Translations under genes and position numbers: made by a program
Assembly: GCA_027618835.1 (NCBI GenBank)
Contig: JAQCHZ010000017.1
Location: 1 to 58,289 of the forward strand
DNA from: Chloroflexota bacterium
Lineage (GTDB): Bacteria; Chloroflexota; Dehalococcoidia; Lucifugimonadales; Lucifugimonadaceae
Length of the DNA stretch: 58,289 nt
Direction: 5' to 3'
Shown: piece by piece, positions 1 to 8,159 of the stretch
How the letters are laid out: each line of letters begins with the position of its first letter
How positions within the stretch are numbered: the first letter of the stretch is position 1
The notes under the pieces: model-generated
The model's database searches: none
What the model saw: the letters and a program-made list of their open reading frames with translations, nothing else
What the model was told of the DNA's origin: nothing

Positions 1-140
1 GTACTTGTTCCGGGCTATGACCTTTTCTTTGCATTTCTGCCTCCCTTCATTTTGTACATTATCTGATCTTTCAGATGGGCACGTTTGAGGGAGGCAGGTC
101 ACATCCGCTTCGGTCGGGAAGAGGGGTTAGCGGTGTTGGT

Positions 141-196
141 GGGAGTGAGCGGTGGTTGCGGGTGGGTGGATTCACCCTCAACCACCGCTCACTCCC
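141..196. repeat. Perfect 18-bp inverted repeat with nested inner stem
   Basis: The arm at 141-158 (GGGAGTGAGCGGTGGTTG) is the exact reverse complement of 179-196. Inside the loop, GGGTG at 160-164 can pair with CACCC at 173-177, giving an extended hairpin of roughly 23 pairs. There is no T-tract on either side, so it is not a textbook intrinsic terminator. It could be a REP-like element, a cruciform, or a structured 3' end for the acs transcript. Confidence 0.75.
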
Positions 197-252
197 TTGG
201 GAGAAGGGATAGAACCTAGCGGCACGAACCCTCCACGGCCGAAGGTCTCTCT

Positions 253-330
253 CGTTAGTGTCGCGCTCATCATCGGATGACTCGGCTCTAGCGGCAATCT
301 ACCCTCCCTTAGTCCCTCCCGAAGGATGGA
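253..330 (+). repeat. Dispersed intergenic repeat, copy A
   Basis: This stretch matches two further copies at 7917-7998 and 8062-8140. Shared features in order are CGTTAGT, CGCGCTC or CGCGGTC, a TCATCGGATGACTC-type palindromic core, CGGCTC or CAGCTC, and a C-rich tail containing CTACCCT followed by CC and a GGA-rich stretch. All copies are outside genes. The copies differ by point changes and small gaps, as in an old repeat family. Confidence 0.55.
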
Positions 331-348
331 GACAGGGCAGACGGTTGG

Positions 349-2328
349 TTATTTGCCTTTGCGGGCTATTAGGTCGTCGACTACTTCTGGTTCGGCTAGG
401 GTTGAGGTGTCGCCGATTGTGTCTAGTTCGTCGGTGGCGATTTTTCTCAGGATGCGGCGCATGATTTTGCCGGAGCGGGTTTTGGGGAGGGTTGGTGCCC
501 AGTGGATGACGTCGGGTGACGCGATGGGTCCGATTACCTGTCGAACTTGTCCTCGAAGTATTTGCTTGAGTTCGTCGGTGTATTCCTGTCCGACGTTCAG
601 GGTGACGTAGGCGTAGATGCCTTGTCCTTTGATGTCGTGCGGGAAGCCGACGACTGCTGCTTCGGCGACTGCTTCGTGCAGCACCAGAGCGCTTTCGACT
701 TCGGCTGTGCCCATTCGGTGTCCTGACACGTTTATAACGTCGTCGACACGTCCGGTGACCCAGTAGTAGCCATCTTCGTCACGATTGGCTCCGTCGCCGG
801 TGAAGTAGTAGCCCTTGTACGTATCGAAGTAGGTTTGCTCGAACCGCTTGTGATCGCCGTACAAAGTACGCATCTGACCCGGCCAAGTCGCCTTCAGAGC
901 AAGCACGCCCGAAACGCCGTTGCCTTCGAGCACCTTGCCTGATTCAGGATCGAGAATTTCAGGTTCAACGCCGAAGAACGGCATCGAAGCTGCACCCGGC
1001 TTGGTTGGAACTGCTCCAGGGATCGGAGTGATTAAAATTCCGCCGGTTTCCGTTTGCCACCAAGTATCGACAATCGGGCAACGTCCTTTGCCGACGTGAG
1101 TGTTGTACCAGCGCCATGCTTCGGGGTTGATAGGTTCGCCAACGGAGCCCAGCAACTTCAAAGAAGGCATTTCGTACTTGTCGGGGTAGTCGTCGCCGAG
1201 AGCAGCGATAGCTCGGATCGCTGTAGGAGCGGTGTAGAACTGGTTCACACCCCATTTTTCGACGATTTGCCAGAAACGATCGGGCGCAGGGTAAGTAGGA
1301 ATTCCCTCGAATATGAGCGTCGTTGCACCGTTAGCGAGAGGTCCGTAGACGATGTAGGAGTGTCCGGTTACCCAGCCAATATCGGCGGTGCAGAAATAGA
1401 TATCGCCATCGTGATAGTCGAAGACGTATTTGTGGGTTTGCGCGGCGTAGATCATGTAGCCGCCGGTGGTGTGCTGCACGCCTTTGGGCTTGCCGGTGGA
1501 ACCTGAGGTGTAGAGGATGAAGAGCGGGTCTTCGGATTCCATGTGCTCGGCTTCGTTCACGGGGTCGGCATCTGCCATAACGTCGGCGTACCAGACGTCT
1601 CGACCGTCTTTCATATCGTGCTCGACGCCTTTGGAGCCGGGGATTCGTTCGACAACGATGCAGGTTTCGACGGAAACGCCCATCTGCTTTTCGGCGATTT
1701 CCATTGCAGTGTCGGCGACGGTCTTCATTTCCAGAGGCTTTGCGCCACGGTGGGTGCCGTTGCAGGTGACGAGGACTGTCGAAGTGGCGTCGGCCATGCG
1801 GTCGCCGAGGGCTTCGGCAGAGAATCCGCCGAATACGATCGAGTGTATGGCTCCGATTCTTGCAGAGGCGAGCATTGCGACCGCGAGTTCGGGGATCATT
1901 GGCATGTAGATCGTGACGCGATCGCCTCGGTTTACGCCGCGTGACTTCAGGACGTTCGCGAATTTAGATACTTCTTCGTGAAGTTCTTTGTAGGAAATTT
2001 CTCGCTGTTCGCCTGGTTCGTTGCCTTCCCAGATGATGGCGGTTTGGTCGCCACGGGTTTCGAGATGTCGATCGAGACAGTTGTAGGCGATGTTGGTTTG
2101 TCCGCCCTCGAACCACTTGATGTCGACGGGTCCTTTACGAACGTCGTAGTTGAACTCGCGTACGGTGTCCCACTTTTTGAACCAGTGGTACTCGGATGCT
2201 TTTTCTGCCCAGAAAGCATCGGGATCTTTGATTGATCGTTCGTACTCAGATTTATATTCGTCGAAGCTCTTGATGTGAGCGTTCGCTGCGAACGATTCCG
2301 AAGGTGAATAAATTTCCGAATCAGACAT
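349..2328 (-). CDS. acs: Acetyl-CoA synthetase (AMP-forming)
   Basis: This enzyme activates acetate with ATP and CoA to acetyl-CoA in the cytoplasm, through an acetyl-adenylate. The 659-residue product is the usual length for the family. It shows the N-terminal Acs cap ([13 protein letters not shown]), the AMP-binding motif [14 protein letters not shown], the WWQTETGG active-site segment, and the C-terminal [13 protein letters not shown] motif that carries the conserved lysine used for acetylation control in this family. The ATG start has GGAGA just upstream. No related gene is adjacent; the next gene upstream is a degraded transporter of a family that can carry small carboxylates, a link that is only suggestive. 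Assignment is secure; propionate as an additional substrate cannot be excluded. Confidence 0.97.
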   Translation of the reverse strand: MSDSEIYSPSESFAANAHIKSFDEYKSEYERSIKDPDAFWAEKASEYHWFKKWDTVREFNYDVRKGPVDIKWFEGGQTNIAYNCLDRHLETRGDQTAIIWEGNEPGEQREISYKELHEEVSKFANVLKSRGVNRGDRVTIYMPMIPELAVAMLASARIGAIHSIVFGGFSAEALGDRMADATSTVLVTCNGTHRGAKPLEMKTVADTAMEIAEKQMGVSVETCIVVERIPGSKGVEHDMKDGRDVWYADVMADADPVNEAEHMESEDPLFILYTSGSTGKPKGVQHTTGGYMIYAAQTHKYVFDYHDGDIYFCTADIGWVTGHSYIVYGPLANGATTLIFEGIPTYPAPDRFWQIVEKWGVNQFYTAPTAIRAIAALGDDYPDKYEMPSLKLLGSVGEPINPEAWRWYNTHVGKGRCPIVDTWWQTETGGILITPIPGAVPTKPGAASMPFFGVEPEILDPESGKVLEGNGVSGVLALKATWPGQMRTLYGDHKRFEQTYFDTYKGYYFTGDGANRDEDGYYWVTGRVDDVINVSGHRMGTAEVESALVLHEAVAEAAVVGFPHDIKGQGIYAYVTLNVGQEYTDELKQILRGQVRQVIGPIASPDVIHWAPTLPKTRSGKIMRRILRKIATDELDTIGDTSTLAEPEVVDDLIARKGK

Positions 2329-2433
2329 CAGTGTCTCCGTGTTGCGTGAGGGGCAAGCTAGCTTGGTATTAGATTTGCCGATAATGGCGATTGTACGAAT
2401 TTATGGGAAGGATACAGATTGGTATCCATTTTG

Positions 2434-3867
2434 CTAAGCCGGAACTAGCTCGGCAACGGCTTCAAGTCGAGGTTCTTTGGCTGTGGATACGAGAAGTCCG
2501 GCGACTAAACAAAGGGTTCCGGCGATCAGGAACGGGGCGAGTCAAACGCTTAGGCCCTTGTCGGCTCCGGCGTCTTTGAACATGCCAGCCATGATCGGTC
2601 CGACGATTCCGCCGATGCCGTATGCCGGAGAGCATGAGTCCGTAGTTGATGCCGAGGTTTTTCACACCGAACCAGTTCGCCGTGGCGAGCGGGAATAGTG
2701 CGAAGTTTCCACCGAAGTTGAATCCGGTTAGAGCCAAGAATACATATAGCCCTATTAGCGAACCGCCCATGTAGTAGAAGGCGATCATCAGGAAGCTTTG
2801 GGTGACAGCCATGATCATCATTGATCGACGCCATCCGATTCGATCGGCGATGAAACCCCAACCGATTTTGCCGTGTCCGTTCGATAGAGCGAACGCCATT
2901 GCGTAGGCAGTTGAAGTTGCCGCACCTGCTGCTGCTAGATCGGTGAATGCACCGCTTTCCATTAGGGCGTCACGGCCGTAGAGCTTGTTGATGCCTATGA
3001 GCATGAGTCCGGTGAGTGCGAGGAACACGAATGAGAGCCACAGTACGTAGAACTGCGGTTTCGCAATCATTGTATGCGGTGTGAACGTGTGTGCAGCTTC
3101 CTGTTCAGCTTGTGCTTGAGGCGGGTTCCATCCGGCTGGTTTCCATCCGGCGGGTGGGTAGGTCATTAGTAGTCCGCCAATGTGGACCAAAACGGCGAAT
3201 ACCACGCTGTAGATGAGGAATGTATTTAGCACGCCGTATCGTTCGATTAGGTGGCCCCAATCGCCAGCGAGTTGTACCCAGAGCAAGGCTCCAAAACCGA
3301 ATCCTGCAACAGCAAATCCGGTCATGAGTCCTTTTTATCGGGTAACCAACGTACGCCGACGGGGATTGGAACCACGTAGGCAAGTCCAATTCCGGCTCCA
3401 CCCATCACGCCAACACACAGAACTTGCACACAAAATTGCTGACCAAAAAAGCCTGCTAGTCCGTAACCGGTACCAAGAAGTATTCCGCCAGCAATAATGA
3501 CGGGTCGAGGTCCGAAATCGGCAACGGCTTTACCTGCGATGAGCATCATTGCGTCAAAAGAGGCGAGTCCTACGGAAAAGATTCACTGTGTTTGAGTTGC
3601 CGTGAATCCGAAATCGCCGCCTTTGTCGGTCAATTCGCCTTTAAATACACCCCAGGCGTATATCGCTCCGAGCGACATCTGAATGAGGATTGCGCCGACG
3701 GCGACTAGCCAGCGGTGATTCGTCAGGAGGCCGTGTTCGACCTTGTCGATAACATCGACCATTGGGTGGTGATGTTCGAACCCATTTATGGCAGTTTTGA
3801 TCGTCATTTCTACTTCGACAAGTAGTTCGGACGGGCGCATGTGGAAGAGTGAATGTAGTGTGCTCAT
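2434..3867 (-). pseudogene. Broken OFA-family MFS transporter (oxalate/formate antiporter-like)
   Basis: The pieces together make one full-length 12-helix transporter of the oxalate/formate antiporter family, but the frame is broken four times. From the N-terminus: an in-frame TGA at 3583-3585 after TATQTQ, exactly where relatives have Trp (TQWIFS); a one-base loss in an A-run near 3330, between PDKK and the expected GLMTGF; a one-base gain near 2633, before YGIGGIVGPIMAGMF; and a second TGA near 2551 before LAPFLIAGTLCLVAGLL. The final frame then runs to a TAG at 2434-2436. Both TGA codons would need only one G-to-A change from TGG. UGA is used as a normal stop elsewhere in the window (for example at 18929-18931), so recoding is unlikely. 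The sequence is either a young pseudogene or a poorly assembled patch. Confidence 0.85.
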
Positions 3868-4032
3868 TCCTTCATGGTTTCACGGGTTTGTGTGATGTGT
3901 TTCTTAGCAGTGTGAAGCGATTGTGATAATTTTCACGAATGTTAGTAAGTGTTTACGTGAGGTTGTATTTTGCAGTCAAACTCTTGCTATACGCTGGGTT
4001 CGAACATAGATTTGGGAACGATCGTTTAGTTT

Positions 4033-4505
4033 GTGGTTGATCAGGTAAAAATCCTCGTGCCATTTGACGATATTGAGGCTGCTGGGCTGGCATTGACGAA
4101 CGCGAAAGATATTGCAAGGCGACCGGTTCAAGTCTGATGCTTTTGCATGTTGTGATTCCAGAGAATCCTCTGGTGATTTCTGACGAACATTTAGCTGGTG
4201 TTCATGTTGCTGCTGCTGTAATTGAACAGGCGCACCGGAATGAATCAGTTCATCTCGCCGACCAACAAGCGAAGCTTCAGGCTGTCGCCGATGAACTTAC
4301 TTCAGATGGAGTTTCTACTTCTGCTGAAGCTGTTATAGGTAACGCTCATGAACAGATCGCTCGAGCGGTTAAGGATTCTGTGGTCGGCCTGGTGATTCTT
4401 GCCACACACGGTCGTCGTGGAATTACTCGTGCGCTTCTAGGTAGCGTTGCTGACGGAGTTGCTCATGACGTTGATGTTCCCGTCATGCTTGTGAATCGTT
4501 CTTAG
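4033..4505 (+). pseudogene. Universal stress protein (UspA family), frameshifted near the N-terminus
   Basis: A GTG at 4033 opens a typical UspA beginning (VDQVKILVPFDDIEAAGLALTNAKDIARR) that hits TGA just before 4137. The next frame starts there with MLLHVVIPENP and continues through the ATP-binding signature ATHGRRGITRALLGSVADGVAHDV. Adding one base near 4134 would restore QVLMLLHVV, the usual beta-strand 2. The downstream ATG at 4137 could still give a 122-residue product, but it would lack the first strand and helix and so probably would not fold. It lies beside the broken transporter, so both may reflect the same local decay or the same low-quality stretch of sequence. Confidence 0.75.
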
Positions 4506-4622
4506 GGATTCGAGTTCAATGAACTCGACGAAGCGTTTGTCAAAGTAATGTCGTCACCAGGTGAAGACATCAAGCTCGGCTGCTGCTTCGATTGACGTTT
4601 GGTATCGCTAGCCGCCTCGACG

Positions 4623-4668
4623 AAATCGAAAAGCGCCGACTCGCAATTGAGTCGGCGCTTTTCGATTT
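4623..4668. terminator. Strong bidirectional intrinsic terminator
   Basis: A perfect 20-bp stem (4623-4642 with 4649-4668) has a 6-base loop, with A-rich and T-rich outer ends, so it can stop transcripts from both sides. It lies between the rightward stress protein remnant and the leftward sulfur operon, as expected for convergent genes. Confidence 0.92.
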
Positions 4669-4687
4669 TGCTTGGTAGCAATAACTA

Positions 4688-5692
4688 CTATCGAGTAGTG
4701 ATCGGTAGGTCTGTGCGGTTGCCCCACTCAGTCCATGATCCGTCGTAAACCTTCACGGTCTCGTATCCAAGAAGTTCCTGGAGAACGAACCATGAGTGTG
4801 TTGCTCTAACAGCAGTTTGGCAAAGCGTAAATACGACCTTGTCGCCCTGAATGCCTTCACCTTCGTAGATTTCTCGAAGTTCAGCAGTTGAAAGGAATAC
4901 GCCCTGTTCGTTTACAGCACGGTTCCAGTTCACGTTGGCTGATTCAGGAATGTGGCCACCGGCATCGGCTCGAACGTCCTTGCCTGAGAATTCTTCAGGA
5001 GAACGTGCGTCACAAACGATCTTTGAAGGATCGTCGACCGATTCCAGAACTTCTTCCCATCCAGCGATAATGCTGAGATCAGGAGCAGCAGTGAAAGCGT
5101 AGCTGGATGCAGTGATTTCAGGAACATCGGTTGATGTTTCGAGCTCGTTTGCACTCCAGTAGTTCCACGAACCATCGATAAGCTTAGAGTCGCTGTGACC
5201 GTAAACATCCATAGCCCAAAGAGCTCGGCTTGCCCACAGGTTTGAAGCACCGTCGTAGAACACGACAGTGTCGCTAGGCTCGATACCAAGCTCAGACAAT
5301 GCAGTTGCGATGTGAGCGGCAGCTGGGAGCATGCCCGCTACGCCGTTCTCGTCTTCCTGTTGAAAAACTGGGTTAGGCGTAAGTCGAATAGCACCCGGAA
5401 TGTGTCCGGCTGCGTAGTCTTCTTCTTTTCGTAGGTCGACAACAACAACATTTTCGTTGTCGAGGTTCTCGAGCATCCAGTCAGCGTTTACGAGCTTGTC
5501 TGAAGCTTCAACTTCTTCCATGGCATCTTCAACAACTGGCTCTTCAGTAGCCTCAACAACAGCAGTAGCCTCAATTACTGGTACTGGTGTTGGGGTCGCC
5601 TCTTCTTCAGACGAACAAGCAGCAATTAGGGTCGCGACGATAATGACTGCCAACAAACCGACTAATGGCAGAAACTTTGATCGAACAATCAC
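4688..5692 (-). CDS. Lipoprotein with two rhodanese domains (thiosulfate sulfurtransferase)
   Basis: This is a probable extracytoplasmic sulfurtransferase moving sulfane sulfur, e.g. from thiosulfate, to an acceptor. I start it at a GTG (5692) preceded by AGGAG at good spacing; the longer frame would bury the signal peptide. The start gives a lipoprotein signal (LVGLLAVIIVATLIAAC, lipobox IAAC, then SSEEE) and an acidic Thr/Pro/Val/Glu linker. Domain 1 (WMLENL...VVVDLRKEEDYAAGHIPGA) lacks an obvious active cysteine. Domain 2 (IVCDARSPEEFSG, GHIPESANVNW) carries the active-site loop TLCQTAVRA. The two-domain layout is that of thiosulfate:cyanide sulfurtransferases. It is the last gene of a leftward operon, 16 bases after tusA, with the YeeE channel gene upstream. 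Confidence 0.9.
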   Translation of the reverse strand: MIVRSKFLPLVGLLAVIIVATLIAACSSEEEATPTPVPVIEATAVVEATEEPVVEDAMEEVEASDKLVNADWMLENLDNENVVVVDLRKEEDYAAGHIPGAIRLTPNPVFQQEDENGVAGMLPAAAHIATALSELGIEPSDTVVFYDGASNLWASRALWAMDVYGHSDSKLIDGSWNYWSANELETSTDVPEITASSYAFTAAPDLSIIAGWEEVLESVDDPSKIVCDARSPEEFSGKDVRADAGGHIPESANVNWNRAVNEQGVFLSTAELREIYEGEGIQGDKVVFTLCQTAVRATHSWFVLQELLGYETVKVYDGSWTEWGNRTDLPITTR

Positions 5693-5708
5693 ACTTTTTC
5701 TCCTAGAA

Positions 5709-5945
5709 CTAAATTTTAGATAAACGCATGCGCCATTCGCCGGCGCCAAGTTCATCTATCTCAACTTCGTAACCACGCTTCATAGCCTGGGGTGGAACCG
5801 TCGAAAGTGCAGGCGGGTGATCCGTAAGCACATCCAAAATCTGAATGCCCTTCTGGTCGCCATCAAGCATTTCGTTGGTTTTCATCATTGGGTATGGACA
5901 GATTTCTCCGCGGACATCCAATACAGGTACTTGCTCATCGGCCAT
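5709..5945 (-). CDS. tusA: TusA-family sulfur carrier protein
   Basis: The 78-residue cytoplasmic sulfur carrier has the family signature DVRGEICPYPMMKTNEML: the CPxP cysteine near residue 15 binds persulfide. The rest fits the two-layer TusA fold (VLTDHPPALSTVPPQAMKRGYEVE). Genes of this type next to a YeeE/YedE channel (TsuA-TsuB pairs) are known to support thiosulfate uptake. Here the gene sits between a cysteine-less TusA paralog upstream (18 bases away) and a rhodanese lipoprotein gene downstream, so it is the likely sulfane-sulfur acceptor inside the cell. The symbol denotes family rather than proven orthology to E. coli tusA. Confidence 0.92.
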   Translation of the reverse strand: MADEQVPVLDVRGEICPYPMMKTNEMLDGDQKGIQILDVLTDHPPALSTVPPQAMKRGYEVEIDELGAGEWRMRLSKI

Positions 5946-5962
5946 ATTCGTACTACCCCTTT

Positions 5963-6199
5963 TTATTGGTTCTTACCCGATGATAATTTGATCTGCCAGA
6001 CGTCTTCGGCTGGCATGGACATACGCATCTTTACTCCCACTTTCGCGGCAGCAGATGGAACATATTTGATGACTACCTCTTGATCGGTAGTAAGCATTAC
6101 TTCGCTGCCTGCAGCAGCATCTTCCACAGCCTTCGTCGCCTGCTGCAAGTGACCGGGCATGGCAACGCCACGAAGATCGACTTCGATAACTTCCCTCAT
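5963..6199 (-). CDS. TusA-fold protein lacking the catalytic cysteine
   Basis: A 78-residue product, the same length as the neighbouring TusA. Its N-terminus reads VDLRGVAMPGHLQQATKAV where TusA has DxRGxxCPxP; the cysteine is replaced by Met and the CPxP motif becomes MPGH. There is no other cysteine in the protein, so it cannot carry a persulfide in the usual way. I start it at the ATG at 6199, which leaves 4 bases after the YeeE gene; the open frame continues upstream but only inside that gene. It may be a regulatory or structural partner of the channel or of the active TusA. Homology rests on the N-terminal motif, the length and the position in the operon. Confidence 0.75.
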   Translation of the reverse strand: MREVIEVDLRGVAMPGHLQQATKAVEDAAAGSEVMLTTDQEVVIKYVPSAAAKVGVKMRMSMPAEDVWQIKLSSGKNQ

Positions 6200-6203
6200 A
6201 TGG

Positions 6204-7460
6204 TTATCCGATCCTCTTGATGACTTGCGTGCCAGTGAACGCCCCGGCAGCCATCGCCAGACCGAACACCCAGCCTGAAAGCGAAAGCGAAGGGACGGCA
6301 GAGAAGAACGCACCGATCGTGCAGCCAACTGCAAGACCCGACGCATAACCCATCATCACTCCGCCAGTGATCGACTGAACGTAGCGTCGATTCTGCTTAG
6401 GCAATCGAATTTTGAACTCACCAGCAAATAGAGCACCAATAAGCGCACCCGGCAGCAAGCCGACAGTGATGGCGAACGTGTGACCCAGTAGACCCGGCTC
6501 ACCAGATCGGCCAGTGCAACCTCCGAGGGTCGACAGGCCGTCCAAAACCGGCACATCGACGCCCATCAAGCCAAGGCCAAGTTGTGAAGCTCGCATCAGT
6601 TCGCCAGTAACGCCGAGGGGCATGTGAATGGTGTACATCACAATGCCGATAATTCCGAGAACGACTCCGCCGATAGCTGTCGGCCAACCGCGTTTGAAAA
6701 CAGGATCGAGCATTGATCGAACTCGGTCGTCGAAGTTCATCGCAGGGATGATCTTCTTGTTGATGTGAGGCATGAACAGACCGTTCTTGTACTCCATGAA
6801 AGTCACAAGAAGGTAGATCGCTACCAAGCCCAGCAGAGTCAGGACGATTGCACCGGTGTAGCCGAGATTCCAAATCGAGGGGAGCCATACTTTAGGTTCG
6901 TTCGAAATCGAGAACGCCCACCACCAGTTCCAAGTGAGAGTCAGGGCGCCGAGTCCGATGATGACTCCGATGATCGCTACCCACGAAGCAACGTAGCCTT
7001 CTGCCATTCGGTAGAGCGATCCGGATACGCAGCCGCCAGCGATAACCATTCCAACGCCGAAAAGCACTCCCCCAACGACTACTGAGAGTCCGACGGGGAG
7101 AATGTGTGCTTCTGACGGAAGGAATCCTGCGCCGGGGTTCGGGATGATCCAGTGCATGATTGCACTAAACCCAATGGTCGCAATTCCCATGCCAATGATG
7201 ATGCCCTTCATGTTGTGACCCGATCCGAATAGGAAAAGGTCACGGAAGGCAGATGCGAAGCAGAAGCGCGCTCGTTGAAGGGTGAGTCCAAATAGGTTGG
7301 CTAAAACCCAGATGGCCGCGACTTCAGGATGCGTGCGGGAGATGAAATATGCGGTGAGAAGACTGAGCGTTACAACGATAAAACCTGCGTAGGTTTGACG
7401 TGAGGTGGGTCTCAGGGCATTCGGTTTTGAGTTCTCTATCGAAAGAGAGTCAGTTGTCAT
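6204..7460 (-). CDS. YeeE/YedE-family (TsuA-like) thiosulfate/sulfur transporter
   Basis: A 418-residue inner-membrane protein with about ten hydrophobic helices and the family's internal duplication. Conserved cysteine motifs are visible: RARFCFASAFRDLFLFG near residue 65, VIAGGCVSGSLYRMAEG near 140, LGGCTGRSGEPG near 310, and LAVGCTIGAFFSAVPS near 380. In TsuA such cysteines line the path used to pass thiosulfate inward. It is the first gene of a leftward operon with two TusA-type genes and a rhodanese lipoprotein gene, which supports import of thiosulfate or another sulfane-sulfur donor. The ATG start fits the hydrophilic N-terminal tail that precedes helix 1. The exact substrate is inferred. 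Confidence 0.9.
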   Translation of the reverse strand: MTTDSLSIENSKPNALRPTSRQTYAGFIVVTLSLLTAYFISRTHPEVAAIWVLANLFGLTLQRARFCFASAFRDLFLFGSGHNMKGIIIGMGIATIGFSAIMHWIIPNPGAGFLPSEAHILPVGLSVVVGGVLFGVGMVIAGGCVSGSLYRMAEGYVASWVAIIGVIIGLGALTLTWNWWWAFSISNEPKVWLPSIWNLGYTGAIVLTLLGLVAIYLLVTFMEYKNGLFMPHINKKIIPAMNFDDRVRSMLDPVFKRGWPTAIGGVVLGIIGIVMYTIHMPLGVTGELMRASQLGLGLMGVDVPVLDGLSTLGGCTGRSGEPGLLGHTFAITVGLLPGALIGALFAGEFKIRLPKQNRRYVQSITGGVMMGYASGLAVGCTIGAFFSAVPSLSLSGWVFGLAMAAGAFTGTQVIKRIG

Positions 7461-7705
7461 AGCCGTATGGCGATTTATCGTTGCTTAGTCACGTGTGCGA
7501 AACGTGCGAGATAAAAAATAACCCCGACCATCTGGGGGGGATCTCAATCAAATTAGTGTACGCCCGAGGTGTAGGCGTTGGCATATATGTTTCGTGGAGC
7601 ACATCTGCCGACTGACATCGCCTGTATGCCGTGATTCGAGCTCATGTAACGATGAACGGGGTTTACGTTCGTGACGGCGCATGCGGTGCTATCGGTCCGT
7701 TTAAA
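7461..7705. other. Upstream region of the sulfur operon, no gene seen
   Basis: This stretch separates the start of the leftward sulfur operon from the tRNA terminator and should hold the operon promoter. A short C-run/G-run pair near 7523-7542 (CCCC...GGGGGGG) can pair weakly. I see no convincing promoter hexamers or open frame. Confidence 0.4.
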
Positions 7706-7734
7706 CAAAAAAAGCCACTGAATTCACGGTAGCT
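7706..7734 (-). terminator. Intrinsic terminator of the tRNA-Ala gene
   Basis: On the minus strand AGCTAC (7734-7729) pairs with GTGGCT (7718-7713) with one G-U pair, followed by a run of seven T. The wobble favours minus-strand RNA, which matches the tRNA direction. It sits 15 bases past the tRNA 3' end. Confidence 0.75.
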
Positions 7735-7749
7735 TTTCTGATTTAATGC

Positions 7750-7825
7750 TGGTGGAGCTGGAGGGATTCGAACCCTCTACCTCTTCAATGCCATTGAAGC
7801 GCTCTACCAATTGAGCTACAGCCCC
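7750..7825 (-). tRNA. tRNA-Ala (anticodon GGC)
   Basis: The minus strand gives a full 76-base cloverleaf. The acceptor stem GGGGCTG pairs with CAGCTCC including one G-U pair; the D arm is TAGCTCAATTGGTAGAGC; the anticodon stem CTTCA/TGAAG holds loop ATGGCAT, so the anticodon is GGC, reading GCC. The T arm is GAGGGTTCGAATCCCTC, the discriminator base is A and the CCA end is encoded. The gene stands alone with its own terminator. Confidence 0.97.
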
Positions 7826-7916
7826 GTTTTTATGCGGGGTGGGTGCTTCGACGTGTGCGATGCACTGCGTTCTGAAACACCCAACTAAAAAATCGTAGCA
7901 TAAGGGCGCGTTATAG

Positions 7917-7998
7917 CGTTAGTCGCGCTCGTCATCGGATGACTCAGCTCCGAGTAGCAAGTCTCCTACCCTAGCCCTTCCATCCAGAAGTGGATCGA
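7917..7998 (+). repeat. Dispersed intergenic repeat, copy B
   Basis: This copy resembles 253-330 and 8062-8140. It begins CGTTAGTCGCGCTCGTCATC, continues with GGATGACTCAGCTC, and has the CTCCTACCCT...CCTTCC tail followed by a GGATCG box. It shares almost the same first 38 bases with copy C. No coding frame spans it. Confidence 0.6.
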
Positions 7999-8061
7999 TT
8001 GCTCCGGGCGTTGGCGTTAGGTTCCATCGTCGTCGAACGACTCAGTCACGCGTCTCAGTTG

Positions 8062-8140
8062 CGTTAGTCGCGGTCGTCATCGAATGACTCGGCTCCAGCT
8101 GCATTTCTCCTACCCTGGCCATTCCGTCTGGAGGGGGATC
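8062..8140 (+). repeat. Dispersed intergenic repeat, copy C
   Basis: This copy starts CGTTAGTCGCGGTCGTCATC, then GAATGACTCGGCTC, the CTCCTACCCT tail and GGGGGATCGTTAG. It is separated from copy B by about 60 bases that include a related, partial ...GTCGTCGAACGACTCAG... segment near 8028, so the array may be an eroded tandem. It abuts the 3' end of the leftward epimerase gene. Confidence 0.6.
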
Positions 8141-8159
8141 GTTAGTTCCGATGACCGTT

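Larger units (their letters stand above)
1..348. other. Gene-free left-edge region with hairpins and one dispersed repeat copy
   Basis: No convincing coding frame is visible. The stretch holds a long-range inverted repeat (37-46 with 88-97, enclosing a 6-bp hairpin at 61-76), a perfect 18-bp inverted repeat (141-158 with 179-196) and one copy of a repeat that recurs near 8 kb (253-330). It lies downstream of the leftward acs gene, so some of this structure could act in transcript 3' end formation, although no T-run follows the hairpins. Confidence 0.6.

Noticed and set aside
2434-3867. UGA read as tryptophan (recoded genetic code) to rescue the transporter
   Set aside because: UGA is used as a plain stop by intact genes in the window, for example the TetR gene (18929-18931) and the dehydratase gene ending at 51569, and the transporter also has two frameshifts.
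7461-7705. Promoter hexamers or regulator site before the sulfur operon
   Set aside because: No pair of boxes with acceptable spacing could be identified by eye; only a weak C-run/G-run pairing is present.
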